A stretch of DNA of 64,000 nucleotides. Source: Petrosia ficiformis. Its lineage: Eukaryota; Porifera; Demospongiae; Haplosclerida; Petrosiidae. This document shows, piece after piece, positions 54,701 through 64,000 of this stretch. The DNA lies in NCBI GenBank assembly GCA_947044365.1, contig OX345646.1:5329678-5393677 (forward strand). The letters are read 5' to 3'. The stretch's first letter is position 1, and each line of letters starts with the position of its first letter. The notes beneath the pieces were generated by a model. The model was not told where the DNA came from. It was given only the letters and a program-made list of their open reading frames with translations, and did no database searches. The translations under genes and the position numbers were made by a program.

Positions 54701-56783
54701 AATACCTATTATCAATATGATTACCAATACATCACTAATCTGTGATAATAATACTGTAACACAGATGATGACAAAGATATCATTCATATTATAAATATAT
54801 GTCATACCATTGAAAGGCATCTTAGCAGTGTTGAACTGGTAATGAGAGTAATCTGTAATTAGATAGTAATAGTATACAATGTGACTGTCCATTCTGATAT
54901 AACTGAGTATGTAATTAAATTGATTTTGATATGATGTATAGTGTATGATTTAGAGACTGTTTCAAATTCCTGAATTCTTTCAATATCTTGTAAATAAACA
55001 TTGTCATCATACCATATATGGTAAACAGGGGTATCAGCGAAATCTTATGAAATTGTCATTATTATTACTATTATCATACACAAAATATGTTTTGTACACC
55101 ATACATGTACACAATGTATCTGTTCAAATTAACCAAACATTTGCATGTACATACTAATTTTTGGTTAATTTGAACAGATATGGTTTTGTGTATGACAATA
55201 GTAATAATAATGACAATTTATGCCTAAATCCTAAATACTAACATTCAAATTTCAACATTTAAATACCAATCAACGCCTTAATCAGTGAATTTCGACTTTG
55301 AAGTATATTTTAGTTTTCTATTTTCAATACAATATCCCATTCTCTTATAAAGAATTTTAAAGACTATCTATTAATGAAGAGTGCAGGAAGATCCTCATCA
55401 TCAAATTAACAAAAATTTTAAATGAAATATTTTACTGTGAAACCTCTCTATTGAGGACACTTACAAATGTTCCAAACTGTATTTTATAATATAAAGTGGG
55501 AATGAGGACACTTATATTTGTTTGTCCCAAGGGTGTCCAGAATAGAGGAATTTCACTGAACTCATTGGCAGTAATATACACTGTTTATATAGGTTTACAT
55601 GTTGCAGTTACATAAAGCTGAGCTGAATGTTATGACAAAAACAATAACATAATTTATATGAACTGTATATCATTGGTACAGCTGTCATGTACATAGATAA
55701 TTATGCAGATAATATATAAAATAATGTATTATCTTTGCATACAAGTTATAAAGTAATTATAACATGTTTTAATGATAAAGTGACTCACCTTTGTGTCACA
55801 GTGTAGGAATACTGCAGTCACTAGATGAGAGAAAGCAAAATACTTTAGTTGACAAATTTAGTTGCAAAAAAATTACATCTGTTGCTTTGAGAGCTAGCTA
55901 TTTATACTCTGCTTTGTTTACATTCTTTTCTGTTGCTGGGCAACCAGGTCAACCCAGGAATTTACTAAAAGGGTTATTACAGTGTACAAATGGTTTTAAG
56001 TTTTATGTGAGACAAAATTAGCAAAGCAATTGTAAATGTACTGCTAGTCTTTTTTTTGAAGGGATCGGGGCTTTTTAATTGAAGGCACTAAGGCTTTTTA
56101 ATTGAAGGCACTATGGCTTTTTTTGAAGGCACTATGGCTTTTTATTTGAAGGCACTGTGTGATTGTATTTATATCTCAAGGTTAATTTATTTTTCCATTT
56201 ACTTTCTCGTTGGAGAGGTGCCTGCTTTCCCAAACACTTTCTATACAGAGTGGGGTGAAGGGGGATATCCACCCCCAACTTGACTCATCCCCGTTTCTTT
56301 ATATCAATATGCAACAACATCTCAGCTACAAGCTATCTGTGGCCCCAGAATCCATCAGGAGCAATCTCAAAGGGCCTGAATTTTAAATATTCTGGATGTT
56401 ATTATTGTCTCACTACTGTGGTATTCAATTGACAAACTTAAAACAAACCTTATTATAAATACATATACTACTTACTCTGGAATGTACACGTATGTACATG
56501 GTCTTAAATGTATATAATGCAGTTACTATATCTGTTATTAAATTAGATAGTAGACAGACAGACAGAGATAGGTAGGTAGATAATTAGATGGTTTCTATTT
56601 CACAAACTATCACATATTAGTATTACTGTACTGTATGGTGTCTTTTAACTTTAAATACAAACTTAAAACAAACCTTATTATAAATACATATACTACTTAC
56701 TCTGGAATGTACATGTATGTACATGGTCTTAAATGTATATAATGCAGTTACTATATATGTTATTAAATTAGATAGAGACAGAC

Positions 56784-56832
<49 letters not shown>

Positions 56833-59800
56833 TTATAGTCCTATGGTTTCTATTTCACAAACTATCTCATATTAGTATATATACGTATCTCATATTAGTA
56901 TATTTATCTCTTATTGGTATGTTTATCTCATATTAGTACATGTATGTATATCTATCTCATATTAGTATATCTATCTCATATTAGTATTTCCTTATTTAAA
57001 GTTACCAGAGCAACATATCAGGATGCCAACATACAAAATTACATGTAGCACATGAGACTATAATAGTAGTAGGTTGGTTAATGATGCATGTATCAAAACA
57101 TTACTATTTATGCTTGTGAGTTAATTAACTCATAATGTAAATGACTACAGGATAGTTTAATGACTACAGGATAGTTTAATGCAATGACTACAGGATAGTT
57201 TAATGACCTGACCTGCAGGGCTATTCTTAGGATTCTTTCCCACGAGTTCAATGTATATGTATATATATTCTTGTGTATGCGTTGTATATGTAGTTATGGA
57301 AGTTGCATCATTTCAGGGAACTCGATCAATTAATGGGTGTGGTGCAAAATATAACGTACATTCAAGCTCTACAGACCACTGATCAGCAGGTAGAATAATA
57401 GCCAACTAGCTATTCTACCTGAAATATATTCTTAAAATTCTAGGCTAACACAAGTAGATCACTTGGAATGTGCTGAGACACATTCCACCTAGCTATTCTA
57501 CCTGAAATATATTCTTAAAATTCTAGGCTAACACAAGTAGATCACTTGGAATGTGCTGAGACACATTCCACCTAGCTATTCTACCTGAAATATATTCTTA
57601 AAATTCTAGGCTAACACAAGTAGATCACTTGGAATGTGCTGAGACACATTCCACCTAGCTATTCTACCTGAAATATATTCTTAAAATTCTAGGCTAACAC
57701 AAGTAGATCACTTGGAATGTGCTAAGACACATTCCACCTAGCTATTCTACCTGAAATATATTCTTAAAATTCTAGGCTAACACAAGTAGATCACTTGGAA
57801 TGTGCTGAGACACATTCCACCTAGCTATTTTACCTGAAATGGTGCAGAAGTTGAATTAACTCACCGTAGCTGGAATTCTGGATTTAAAAGTAATTAACTT
57901 TCACCAAATGTGGCTTAATGACAAAACTACTGTAGCTAAATAATTCAATTTATTTTTTTGTGGTTTCACCAATTGTGGCTTGGTGAGAGAGCTAGAATAG
58001 CAAAATCAACACCTCATTTTTGAGGACATAGGCGAAAAAAAGCCTGTACCTAGTGGGGCCTGAACCTGCAACCTTTCGATTGCAGGCCATCACTTTAACC
58101 AGCAGGCCACTAGTACACCCATATATTTATGTAGCAACTATAGATAAAAGTGTTCATTAAAAATAACACATTTTTTGTAACCATTATTGTAACTACACGC
58201 ACATGTAAGTAGTGAGAACATTATGTACTCATGTAGGGATTATAAATGAACTGTATGACAGTTATATTATAGTATTAATATACTTTACAAGTTGCAGTTA
58301 CAGTAAGTTGACCTGAAACTCACTGCAACATAACTGACATATTAATAACTTTATGATTCATTGGTACAGCTGTCAATTATTCATGTACACAGATAATTAT
58401 GTAGATAATATATAAATAATGCATATTATCTTTACATACCAGTTATAAAGTAATTAAAACATCTTTTAACGATATAGTAACTCACCTTTGTGTCACAGTG
58501 TAGTAATATTGCAGTCACTAAATGAGAGAAAGCAAAATATTTCTGTTGAGCAATTTATTGCACCACCTCTCTTGTCTTACATCTAGCATACAGACTAAAT
58601 ATATTACTACAAACGGGCTGTAATATACTCCAATTTGTTTACATTCTTTCCTAGTTGCTAGGCAATATTATAATGGAAGCCTGCAAACAGTAGGATAACA
58701 GGATATGTACTATGATGACATATCCATTCCTGATTGTTTTCCAAACTCTATAAATTATTATAATTAAAACAATAATTCCTGTAGATTAAGTAAAACATTA
58801 TGTTAATAAAATGTCACCATACAGTAATAGTAATTATCTTAGTTCTACTGTCAGTATAGTATAGTAATTACTGTCTCACTACTGTGGTGTTCAATTGACA
58901 AGTACAGTTTATGTCAACAAAATGTCACCATACAGTAACAGTAATTATCTTAGTTCTACTATGATAATGTCAAAACCACTGTTGAACTACTACTATAGTG
59001 CCAAGATGAACTAATGAGTAATTACTGTACTGCATGGTGACATTGTAGTATCATACATTACACTGTACTAATCTTAATTTTATATTAATTATATTTATTC
59101 TACTCACTATATAGGAACTTATTCGTCTAAGACAATGGATAGATGATGATCCTCGTTTATTCACAGCAGAGATACTTCTTTCTCTGCTTCTCTCATATCG
59201 TGATATTCAGGCTTATGATAGTATGGTAGAACTGGTAGAGAAACTACCTCATCATGAACAGGTGTGTGGATGGATTAATGATGTTTATCACTAATCACTG
59301 GTAGTTGACATTTACACTAAACTAAGAAATGATGCTATTACCTACAGCTAGTATTTTTGGCATTATAGCCCAAAACTTCCCAAAAAGTTTCTTATTTGGC
59401 AGTGACTTGACACTGTATATACATGCAGCTGTGTACAGTAGTTACCCAGTGGGGAGTATGTAGAGTAACATCTAGAGTATAATATTATGATACCGCTTTC
59501 AAGAAAGGTGACATACATGTACATTCCTACAGTGATAGCCCCAATCTGCCACACATTATTATCACACATAATGTACTCCAATGGAATTGTCATGTAAATA
59601 TGATTGTGAGAATACACTAGTATCGGTGGGAGTAAACATGACTGGAGTACAATAACATATTATGCTTTCAAGAAGGTCACCATACAGTACAGTAATTACT
59701 CAGTAGTTTCATTTCCACACTACAGTAGTTCAACAGTAGTTTTGATAGTAATTGGTATACTTGTCAATTGAACACCACAGTAGTGAGACAGTATATACTA

Positions 59801-62800
59801 TACTATACTGACAGTAGAACTAAGATAATTACTGTTACTGTATGGTGACATTTTATTGACATATACTGTACATGTACATTCATAGCCACAATCTGCCACA
59901 CATTATTATCACACATAAGGTAACTCCCAACTATAGTAGATTAACAATGGAGTGTAGAATACACTACATGTAGTTAAACATTGGGAGAAGAACAAGTAGT
60001 GACATCAGGAGCCCATGAAAAAACCACTGTGGTTTTTTCATGGGCTCCTGGTGACATTTACATACATTCTGATAGCCACAATCTCCCCACATACTTACAT
60101 GTATACTTACATGTATATCTTATTATCACACATAAGAAAAATAGAATGTTGTGTACAAGTGACACAAGTTGTGACAGCATTAATTATGATACTGAGAAAG
60201 TGACATCATATAGTACACATTGAAGCCAACTTGAAGCTAGGACTTGCCTTATAAATATATATATATATAATTATATATTATATAGTACATGTTATATAAT
60301 ATATATAGTATTAGTAGTTCACACATTGCAGTAGAATGTACACGTAGTTTTTTCTTCAAATCAAGCAGAATTTAAGTGAAATTATAGTTCCACCCAGTTT
60401 GTTGTTTGTAAACAATTACTGGCACTGTTACGATTTTGATGAGTTCATCTTTCAATTCTTAACAATCTGGAACAGTATCTGTACATATACAACACATTGC
60501 AGAGTTTTTGATAAGAAATGGTTAGTGTGTGCGCCATTGTGAATACATTTTGAGCCAATTAACAAAGAGTTAATGCTGTTAGTGATAATATAATCATAAA
60601 TAACTTACAACTAGCCCAAAGAGAGAACTGTGCAGTCCCAAATAAGAAGCTCTTTGGGCCAATCACCATATGAGCTTATCAAAAGCACTGGTACGTTACA
60701 ATTATTTTATTGTACACACGACACTTTCAAACTGATAGTTGAAGAGCAAACAGACTAGAAATTCAATGACACAAAGTACATGTAATTGTGCAATAGGTGG
60801 AGCAAAAAAGTGACTGTCACAGCAGAAAGATTAGCCAGTAGTGAGGCTATAGTAGTCACTAATAAAATGATGTGTTTGAGTGTGTTCATTATCTTTGTTA
60901 CTTGGTATAATTATTATTATATATTAATTTACTTTTTTTTAGACTCTCAAACCTCCAGTTCAAGTCCAGTACGCTTTTGCACTTAATCGTAGAAATAGTT
61001 CGGGAGATCGCAACAAAGCTTTACAAGTGTTAGAGAAGGTTTGTGAAAGACGATAAATAAATAACAAAAAAACAGAAGTAAAGTGTATGTGTAGGAGACA
61101 GAGAACATTACTGAAACATAAGGTGTTTAATGATGTGTAGTATAATGTATAATGCTTATAGTAACATAGTCATAACAATAAACATAAAGTCGGTTGATGA
61201 TATCATATTAGTTGGTTGGTTGAAGATATGATAACTCTTTTATTGTTATGACTATGTTACTATAAGTGTTATGCATTAGAGCTAATATGCTGCTGGGTTA
61301 CAAGAGTGTTAGAGGAGGTTTATGAATTTGAGATCAAAAAACAGGATGGGTTTGCAGATTACTGTATGTGTAGAAGAGAGACACAGAGACAGAAAGAAAT
61401 AGACAGAGACAGACAGAGAGATGGACAGAGAAAGATAGACAGAGACAGACAGACAGACAGACAGAGACAACATTTACTGAAGCATAGGATAGGCCTTACA
61501 ATATTCATAACACTAATGATGCATGCAGTATTGTGATATGCTGACAGTTGATGTGTAGGAGAGAGAGGAGAGAGAACATTACTGAAACATAAGGCCAGTT
61601 GTAGTTTAATGATGTGTGTAGTAAGTTGTAAGTTGTGCTCTAATGTATAATGAACATGTAGTCATAACAACAGACATATCATTAACCAATTTGGTTTGTT
61701 GATGATATGATAACTCTTTTATTGTTAAGACTGTGTTATGTATTAGAGCTAATATGCTGGGTTACAAGAGTGTTAGAGGATGTTTATGAATTTGAAATCA
61801 AAAACAAGAGGGGTTTGCAGATTACTGTATGTGTAGAAGAGAGACAAAGAGACAAGCAGAAATAGACAGAGAGATAGACAAGACAGAGACAGACAGACAT
61901 AGAGAGGGAGAGAGAGAGAGAGAGAGAGAGAACATTTACTGAAGCATAGGCCTTACCATAATCATAACACTATCATAATCTAATGATGCATGCAGTATTG
62001 CAATATCCTGACAGTTGATAATAAAAAAAAGGGAGGGATTTACAGATTACTGTATGTGTAGGAGAGAGAGAGGACGGACGTCACTGAAGTATAACATCGC
62101 TTTGAGGACACCTGATATAACTATTTGTACCTTATCACAAATCCATTATAAATTTAACCAACAAAACCAATTATCACAATGGATTATTATAATATATCAT
62201 TCAAAGGTATTGGAAAACAAAGATAATCACGTACCTGATTACTTGTGTTTGTGTGGTAGAATATATAAAGACAAGTTTGTTGAGTCTGGACATGCTGATA
62301 ATGACAGCAGAGATAAAGCCATTCACTGGTAAGAGATGAGATATAATAATTACATTGTATATATATATACATGTATATATATACAATGTATATATATATA
62401 TATATATATATATTATAGCATTAGTACAGTAAGCTGTCATACTTTTCATATAGTACATGTACATGTACATATCTATTATTAATAGACAAAGTCACAAATC
62501 TACTGAGCTATTTATAGCTTGTGGTAACAACATAGCAACTCCACTGGGTTACCTATAGCAGGATATAGTAATACTTGATGTACATATAGTACTACGCATA
62601 TACATATAGTACTACACATTTACATGTATTACTACATAAACGATATCCTGCTACAGTGGATTGTTACTACACAAGCTAGCTATATCCTGCTAAAGGTAAC
62701 ACTATCCTGCTACAGTGGATTTACTATGTTGTTACTACACAAGCTTAGCTATAGGTAACCTTATCCTGCTGTAGGTAACCCAATCCTGCTATGGGTAACC

Positions 62801-63178
62801 CAGTGATTTTGATTATAGCTATGCTGTTAATCTTATTACTACACAAACTGCACACTTATATCCTGCTATAAATGCCTCAGTGGATTTGTGATTATAACTA
62901 CATTGTTAATCCGGATATACATTATATGTGTGTAGTTTTTGAGGTAATCAGATTAACAAAATAGCAGGGCATAACTACACACAAACAATGTATATCCAGT
63001 ATCAGGATTAGTTATCATCACAAATCCACTGGTATTTATAACAGGATATATGTGTGTAGTTTATGTAGTAATAAGATTAACAACATAGTTATAATCAATT
63101 AATTATAGCAGGATATAGTTTATGTAGTAATACATGTACATGTGTAGTACTCTTACTACATGATAATACTGAGATGAG

Positions 63179-63209
<31 letters not shown>

Positions 63210-63604
63210 CACCTGAGGCAAATGAAAAATGAAAAAATGAGTTGCCTCAGGTGGGATTCGAACCCACGACACTCTGCACTCCGGACAGATGCTCTTACCA
63301 ACTGAGCTACCAAGGCAGCCCAGCTGGCAGGGTCCAAATCAAATATCTCACTCATACACCTGTGTGAACAGGCTAACTAAACCGGTATACATGTACATGT
63401 ACATGTACTAGTACTACATGTACATGTGTAATATAATGTTAATGAATTACACTGTTACTAATATTGTTATAATGTTATTATATTTCATTAGGTATCGTAA
63501 AGGTTTTGAAGTTCAACCAAATGAGTATGCTGGTATTAACTTAGCTACGTTACTAGTAATATCAGGAGAAAGATTTGAATCTAATCCTGAATTTAGAAAT
63601 ATTG
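42716..63604 (+). CDS. MAP3K5/15: ASK-family MAP kinase kinase kinase (MAP3K5/6/15-like), N-terminal part, runs off right edge
   Basis: Recognised exons: 42716-43135, 44150-44269, 44354-44429, 59115-59261, 60943-61038, 62207-62328, 63492-63604 (phases close from 44150 onward). Exon 1 starts at ATG 42716 after a C8 run and encodes the thioredoxin-binding region typical of ASK1, with [12 protein letters not shown] and [18 protein letters not shown]. Later exons match the ASK central regulatory TPR region: [94 protein letters not shown]. The kinase domain and C-terminal coiled coil lie beyond the window. Known role: redox- and stress-activated kinase upstream of MKK4/7 and MKK3/6. Exon 1 ends in phase 0 but the exon at 44150 needs two carried bases, so at least one exon between them was missed. 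The intron 44430-59114 is about 14.7 kb. Confidence 0.93.
43717..43774. repeat. Hairpin built on GTTACCATGGAAACAATGAA
   Basis: 58-bp near-perfect palindrome. Partial copies of the TTTCCATGGTAACATT motif recur at about 43829, 43886 and 43984 within the first intron of the ASK gene. Confidence 0.85.
44507..44670. mobile_element. hAT-type MITE, family 1, copy 3
   Basis: 164 bp, CAGGGGTGTGGAAA to TTTCCACACCCCTG. The flanking 8-bp duplication TATGGAGT/TGTGGAGT has one mismatch, so this insertion may be older or has mutated. It sits at the start of the long ASK intron. Confidence 0.92.
45501..45670. repeat. 170-bp near-perfect palindrome
   Basis: Left arm from AGCATATATGATAATAG, right arm ending CTATTATCATATATGCT, centre near 45586 (ATGTATATTAT). 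Arms of about 83 bp differ by a single-base indel. Confidence 0.95.
45893..47790 (-). CDS. Two-module small membrane protein J (about 110 aa), related to the array
   Basis: Exons 46834-46718, 46553-46442 and 45983-45893 join in phase after a 1-nt carry-over like that of copies A-I. The first encodes [32 protein letters not shown] and ALLL. The second repeats the theme with [10 protein letters not shown] and a helix [15 protein letters not shown]. The last gives [19 protein letters not shown] and a tail ending PKRH, the family signature. A non-coding exon ends at 47653 and a GTATATAAG box is near 47780. The Met exon is uncertain; ATG at 47406 (MPYSNTA, phase-compatible) is a candidate. It is nested antisense in the ASK intron, and its last intron holds six 68-bp repeats. 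Confidence 0.62.
46005..46408 (+). repeat. 68-bp minisatellite, about 6 copies (site 4)
   Basis: Same unit as at 11830; lies inside the last intron of gene J, with right flank AAAGTCATCACATTACTTTA. Confidence 0.95.
48462..48662 (+). other. Uncertain exon-like open frame, lysine/glutamate-rich
   Basis: An acceptor-like tract ending CACCGCAG precedes a 66-residue frame with less AT-biased composition and a charged [14 protein letters not shown] segment. It is not recognised, has no partner exon and no homology I can name. It lies in the long ASK intron but is not part of the ASK N-terminal region I can align. Could be a relic exon. Confidence 0.25.
49503..49661. repeat. 159-bp perfect palindrome
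   Basis: Arms of about 79 bp: AGAACAAGTTTTACATCAC at the left and its complement ending at 49661, centre near 49582 (CATGTACACTTTGTACATG). No mismatches seen in the arms, indicating a recent event. Confidence 0.95.
50330..50450. repeat. Dispersed GC-richer repeat element, copy 2 (inverted)
   Basis: Reverse-complement relative of 20380-20530: GCACCACACTCCTTAATTGA, GGAATGGCGCAACTTCCTTA and ACATATACAACACATACTTG appear in reverse order. Confidence 0.7.
51066..52690 (+). repeat. 68-bp minisatellite, about 24 copies (site 5, largest)
   Basis: Highly homogeneous 68-bp units. The position before the repeat of ACATATAAG alternates gt/at/tt among units (ctatagt, ctatatt, ctataat), giving a higher-order pattern. 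Right flank TACATCTAATTTTGAGGTCA resembles the flank of site 3. Confidence 0.97.
53622..53720 (+). mobile_element. tRNA-derived SINE-like head, second type
   Basis: GTGTGGCGTAGTGGTTAGAG is a good A-box region, and GTGGTTCTGGTTCTG about 35 nt later a weak B-box. Unlike the 2376 and 57895 elements in body sequence. Boundaries are uncertain. Confidence 0.5.
55056..55214. mobile_element. Inverted-repeat element with nested arms
   Basis: Outer arms TTGTCATTATTATTACTATT and its complement (AATAATAATGACAA) plus CATACACAAAA/TTTTGTGTATG. Inner arms ATCTGTTCAAATTAACCAAA and TTGGTTAATTTGAACAGAT. No coding capacity; MITE-like. Confidence 0.8.
55434..55560. mobile_element. MITE with CAGTGAAA-CCTCTATT ends
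   Basis: The left end CTGTGAAACCTCTCTATTGA and right end CAGAATAGAGGAATTTCACTG form an imperfect terminal inverted repeat; the interior includes GAGGACACTTA twice. Related to 8618-8716. Confidence 0.65.
56775..56832. repeat. (GATA)n microsatellite
   Basis: Pure GATA tract in a region that also contains a local duplication (the segment AAACTTAAAACAAACCTTAT to AATTAGATAG at 56437-56550 recurs at 56660-56772). Confidence 0.93.
57265..57838. repeat. Dispersed repeat element copy 3, with 83-bp tandem amplification
   Basis: 57265-57405 matches 20395-20560 (GTATGCGTTGTATATGTAGT, GGAAGTTGCATCATT, TCAATTAATGGGTGTGGTGC). From 57406 the CTAGCTATTCTACCTGAAAT segment is amplified as five near-identical 83-bp units (starts at 57406, 57489, 57572 and so on). 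Each unit contains GGAATGTGCTGAGACACATTCC, an internal palindrome. Confidence 0.93.
57895..58116 (-). mobile_element. tRNA-derived SINE-like element, copy 2
   Basis: Head on the minus strand at about 58115-58045 with TGGCCTGCTGGTTAAAGTG and GGTTGCAGGTTCAGGCCCC. The body extends left with a partly duplicated CACCAA(A)TGTGGCTT end. Same family as 2376-2645 but lacking most of its GC-rich core. Confidence 0.7.
58483..58570 (-). pseudogene. First-exon copy of the J/K-type small-gene promoter region
   Basis: CACTGTGACACAAAG with a gtgagt donor, preceded by TTTAGTGACTGCAATATTAC. This is nearly the same as the first non-coding exon of gene K (55789 and upstream). No Met exon or tail exon was identified between it and K's own promoter. 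It could be an extra upstream first exon for K. Confidence 0.5.
60006..60050. repeat. 45-bp perfect hairpin flanked by GTGACAT
   Basis: CAGGAGCCCATGAAAAAACC and its complement around ACTGT, with GTGACAT immediately on both sides, like a small insertion with target duplication. Confidence 0.85.
60500..60690. mobile_element. hAT-type MITE, family 2, copy 2 (diverged)
   Basis: Begins CAGAGTTTTTGATAAG and ends CTTATCAAAAGCACTG. The interior shares TTTTGAGCCAATTAACAAAG and AAGAAGCTCTTTGGGCCAAT with 32385-32608. No clear target duplication. Confidence 0.85.
61306..62090. repeat. Triplicated segment with GACAGA-rich purine tracts
   Basis: Three diverged copies (about 61310-61535, 61770-62010, 62020-62090, plus a partial at 61060-61110). 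Each carries GCAGATTACTGTATGTGTAG, a GAGACAGA-rich tract and ACTGAAGCATAGG. They lie within ASK introns; the short open frames here are not conserved among copies. Confidence 0.75.
62345..62412. repeat. TA-rich palindromic microsatellite
   Basis: ACATTGTATATATATATACA followed by its mirror and a long TA run. Confidence 0.9.
62560..63120. repeat. Interspersed TATCCTGCTA/TAGCAGGATA repeats in both orientations
   Basis: About ten scattered copies of TATCCTGCTA-GGTAACC-like or TAGTAATACTACATGTA-like motifs in direct and inverted order within an ASK intron. No known element assigned. Confidence 0.6.
63243..63316 (-). tRNA. tRNA-like gene or SINE head, full cloverleaf, anticodon GGA, short variable arm
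   Basis: 74 nt fold as acceptor GCCTTGG/CTGAGGC, D arm GCTC-AGTTGGTAA-GAGC, anticodon arm TCTGT-CCGGAGT-GCAGA, a 5-nt variable loop and T arm GTGGG-TTCGAAT-CCCAC, with discriminator A. Both internal pol III boxes are good (TAGCTCAGTTGG, GGTTCGAATCC) and a T6 run follows about 7 nt downstream. The anticodon position reads GGA (Ser), yet a serine tRNA should have a long variable arm, and base 33 is C rather than U. So it is probably a tRNA-derived repeat or pseudo-tRNA. A (CTTT)n tract lies at 63181-63209. Confidence 0.6.
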
Positions 63605-63640
63605 GTAATTATTTATATTGATATGATATACTTGATATAT

Positions 63641-63776
63641 TACATATATGTATATTACATGTACATATACATGTACATGTACATGTACGTGTATGTGTAC
63701 GTGTACATGTACATGTACATGTATGTGTACATGTACGTGTGTGTGTTTGTGTATGTGTACATGTACATGTACGTGT
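63641..63776. repeat. (TGTACA)n-type microsatellite
   Basis: Alternating GTACAT/GTGTAC tract just after the last visible ASK exon; open frames here are artefacts. Confidence 0.93.
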
Positions 63777-64000
63777 AGCTCACCAAATAAGAATACATAA
63801 TTATTATGATGAAGCATGATATCACTGAACATTACTAAAGATAGATATTGGCTTTGATCTTTGATATACATGTGCATGTACATGTACATGTATTTTACTA
63901 TACTGTTAAGGTCAAAGTGCATTTGAGCTTATGAGATGGATATAGTACTCTATTTTACTATACTGTTGAGGTCAAAGTTCAATTAGTTGTACTTTGACCT

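Larger units (their letters stand above)
50965..55912 (-). pseudogene. Two-module small membrane protein K, paralogue of J with a broken splice acceptor
   Basis: The TATA-like GTATAAATAG (about 55900-55909) precedes a non-coding exon ending at 55789. The Met exon ends at 54808 (ATG 54820, MPFN plus one base), the first main exon is 53144-53028, a J-like second exon covers about 52864-52753, and the tail exon is 51055-50965. MPFN-DYNMKIV mirrors MPFT-DYN of copy I. The acceptor of the second exon reads ggcaA where J has ggcaG; the next AG, four bases on, shifts the frame to an early stop. K is therefore probably defective or skips that exon. A further hydrophobic frame ([13 protein letters not shown], about 54690-54756) could be an alternative exon. 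The last intron is expanded by about 24 repeats of 68 bp. Confidence 0.6.

Noticed and set aside
62187..62372. Minus-strand frames over the ASK exon at 62207-62328
   Set aside because: Shadows of the plus-strand exon encoding [11 protein letters not shown].

Overview
The window is AT-rich nuclear DNA of an animal. The two large genes, an inactive rhomboid (iRhom/RHBDF) and an apoptosis signal-regulating kinase (ASK/MAP3K5-type), have many GT-AG introns, and the iRhom family is metazoan. Intergenic and intronic DNA is dense in microsatellites, minisatellites, tRNA-derived SINE-like elements and small hAT-type MITEs. An early-branching marine invertebrate such as a sponge is my guess; that part is inference, and nothing in the window proves the phylum.

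Layout. 1-4843 (minus) is the 5' part of a second iRhom-like gene that runs off the left edge; its first intron carries a 14-copy, 127-bp satellite. 5621-15122 (minus) is a complete 17-exon iRhom gene (831 residues by my splicing; every exon phase closes). The two are head-to-tail tandem duplicates. 15123-42715 holds no large gene. It carries a dispersed array of tiny minus-strand genes (about 55-61 residues each) plus decayed copies, satellites and MITEs. 42716-63604 and beyond (plus) is the N-terminal part of an ASK-family MAP3K running off the right edge; its roughly 14.7-kb intron contains two larger relatives of the tiny genes on the opposite strand.

The most novel element is the small-gene family. 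Each intact member has a TATA-like box, a non-coding first exon, a 13-nt coding exon (Met-Pro/His-Phe-x plus one base) and a final exon encoding one transmembrane helix, an acidic/tyrosine-rich juxtamembrane stretch and a conserved C-terminal tail. The tail has Y-x-Y-P-I/V, then A-x-D-x-G-x-N-G, and in most copies ends in R-H. Six copies (A, B, D, E, G, I) have complete reading frames, H lacks a clear first coding exon, and others survive only as promoter plus first exon. J and K insert an extra hydrophobic module and end in the same tail; K has lost a splice acceptor. I do not recognise this family.

iRhom and ASK are regulators of inflammatory and stress signalling in vertebrates (iRhom through ADAM17 trafficking, ASK through JNK/p38). 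The window does not show that they are functionally linked to each other or to the small-gene array.
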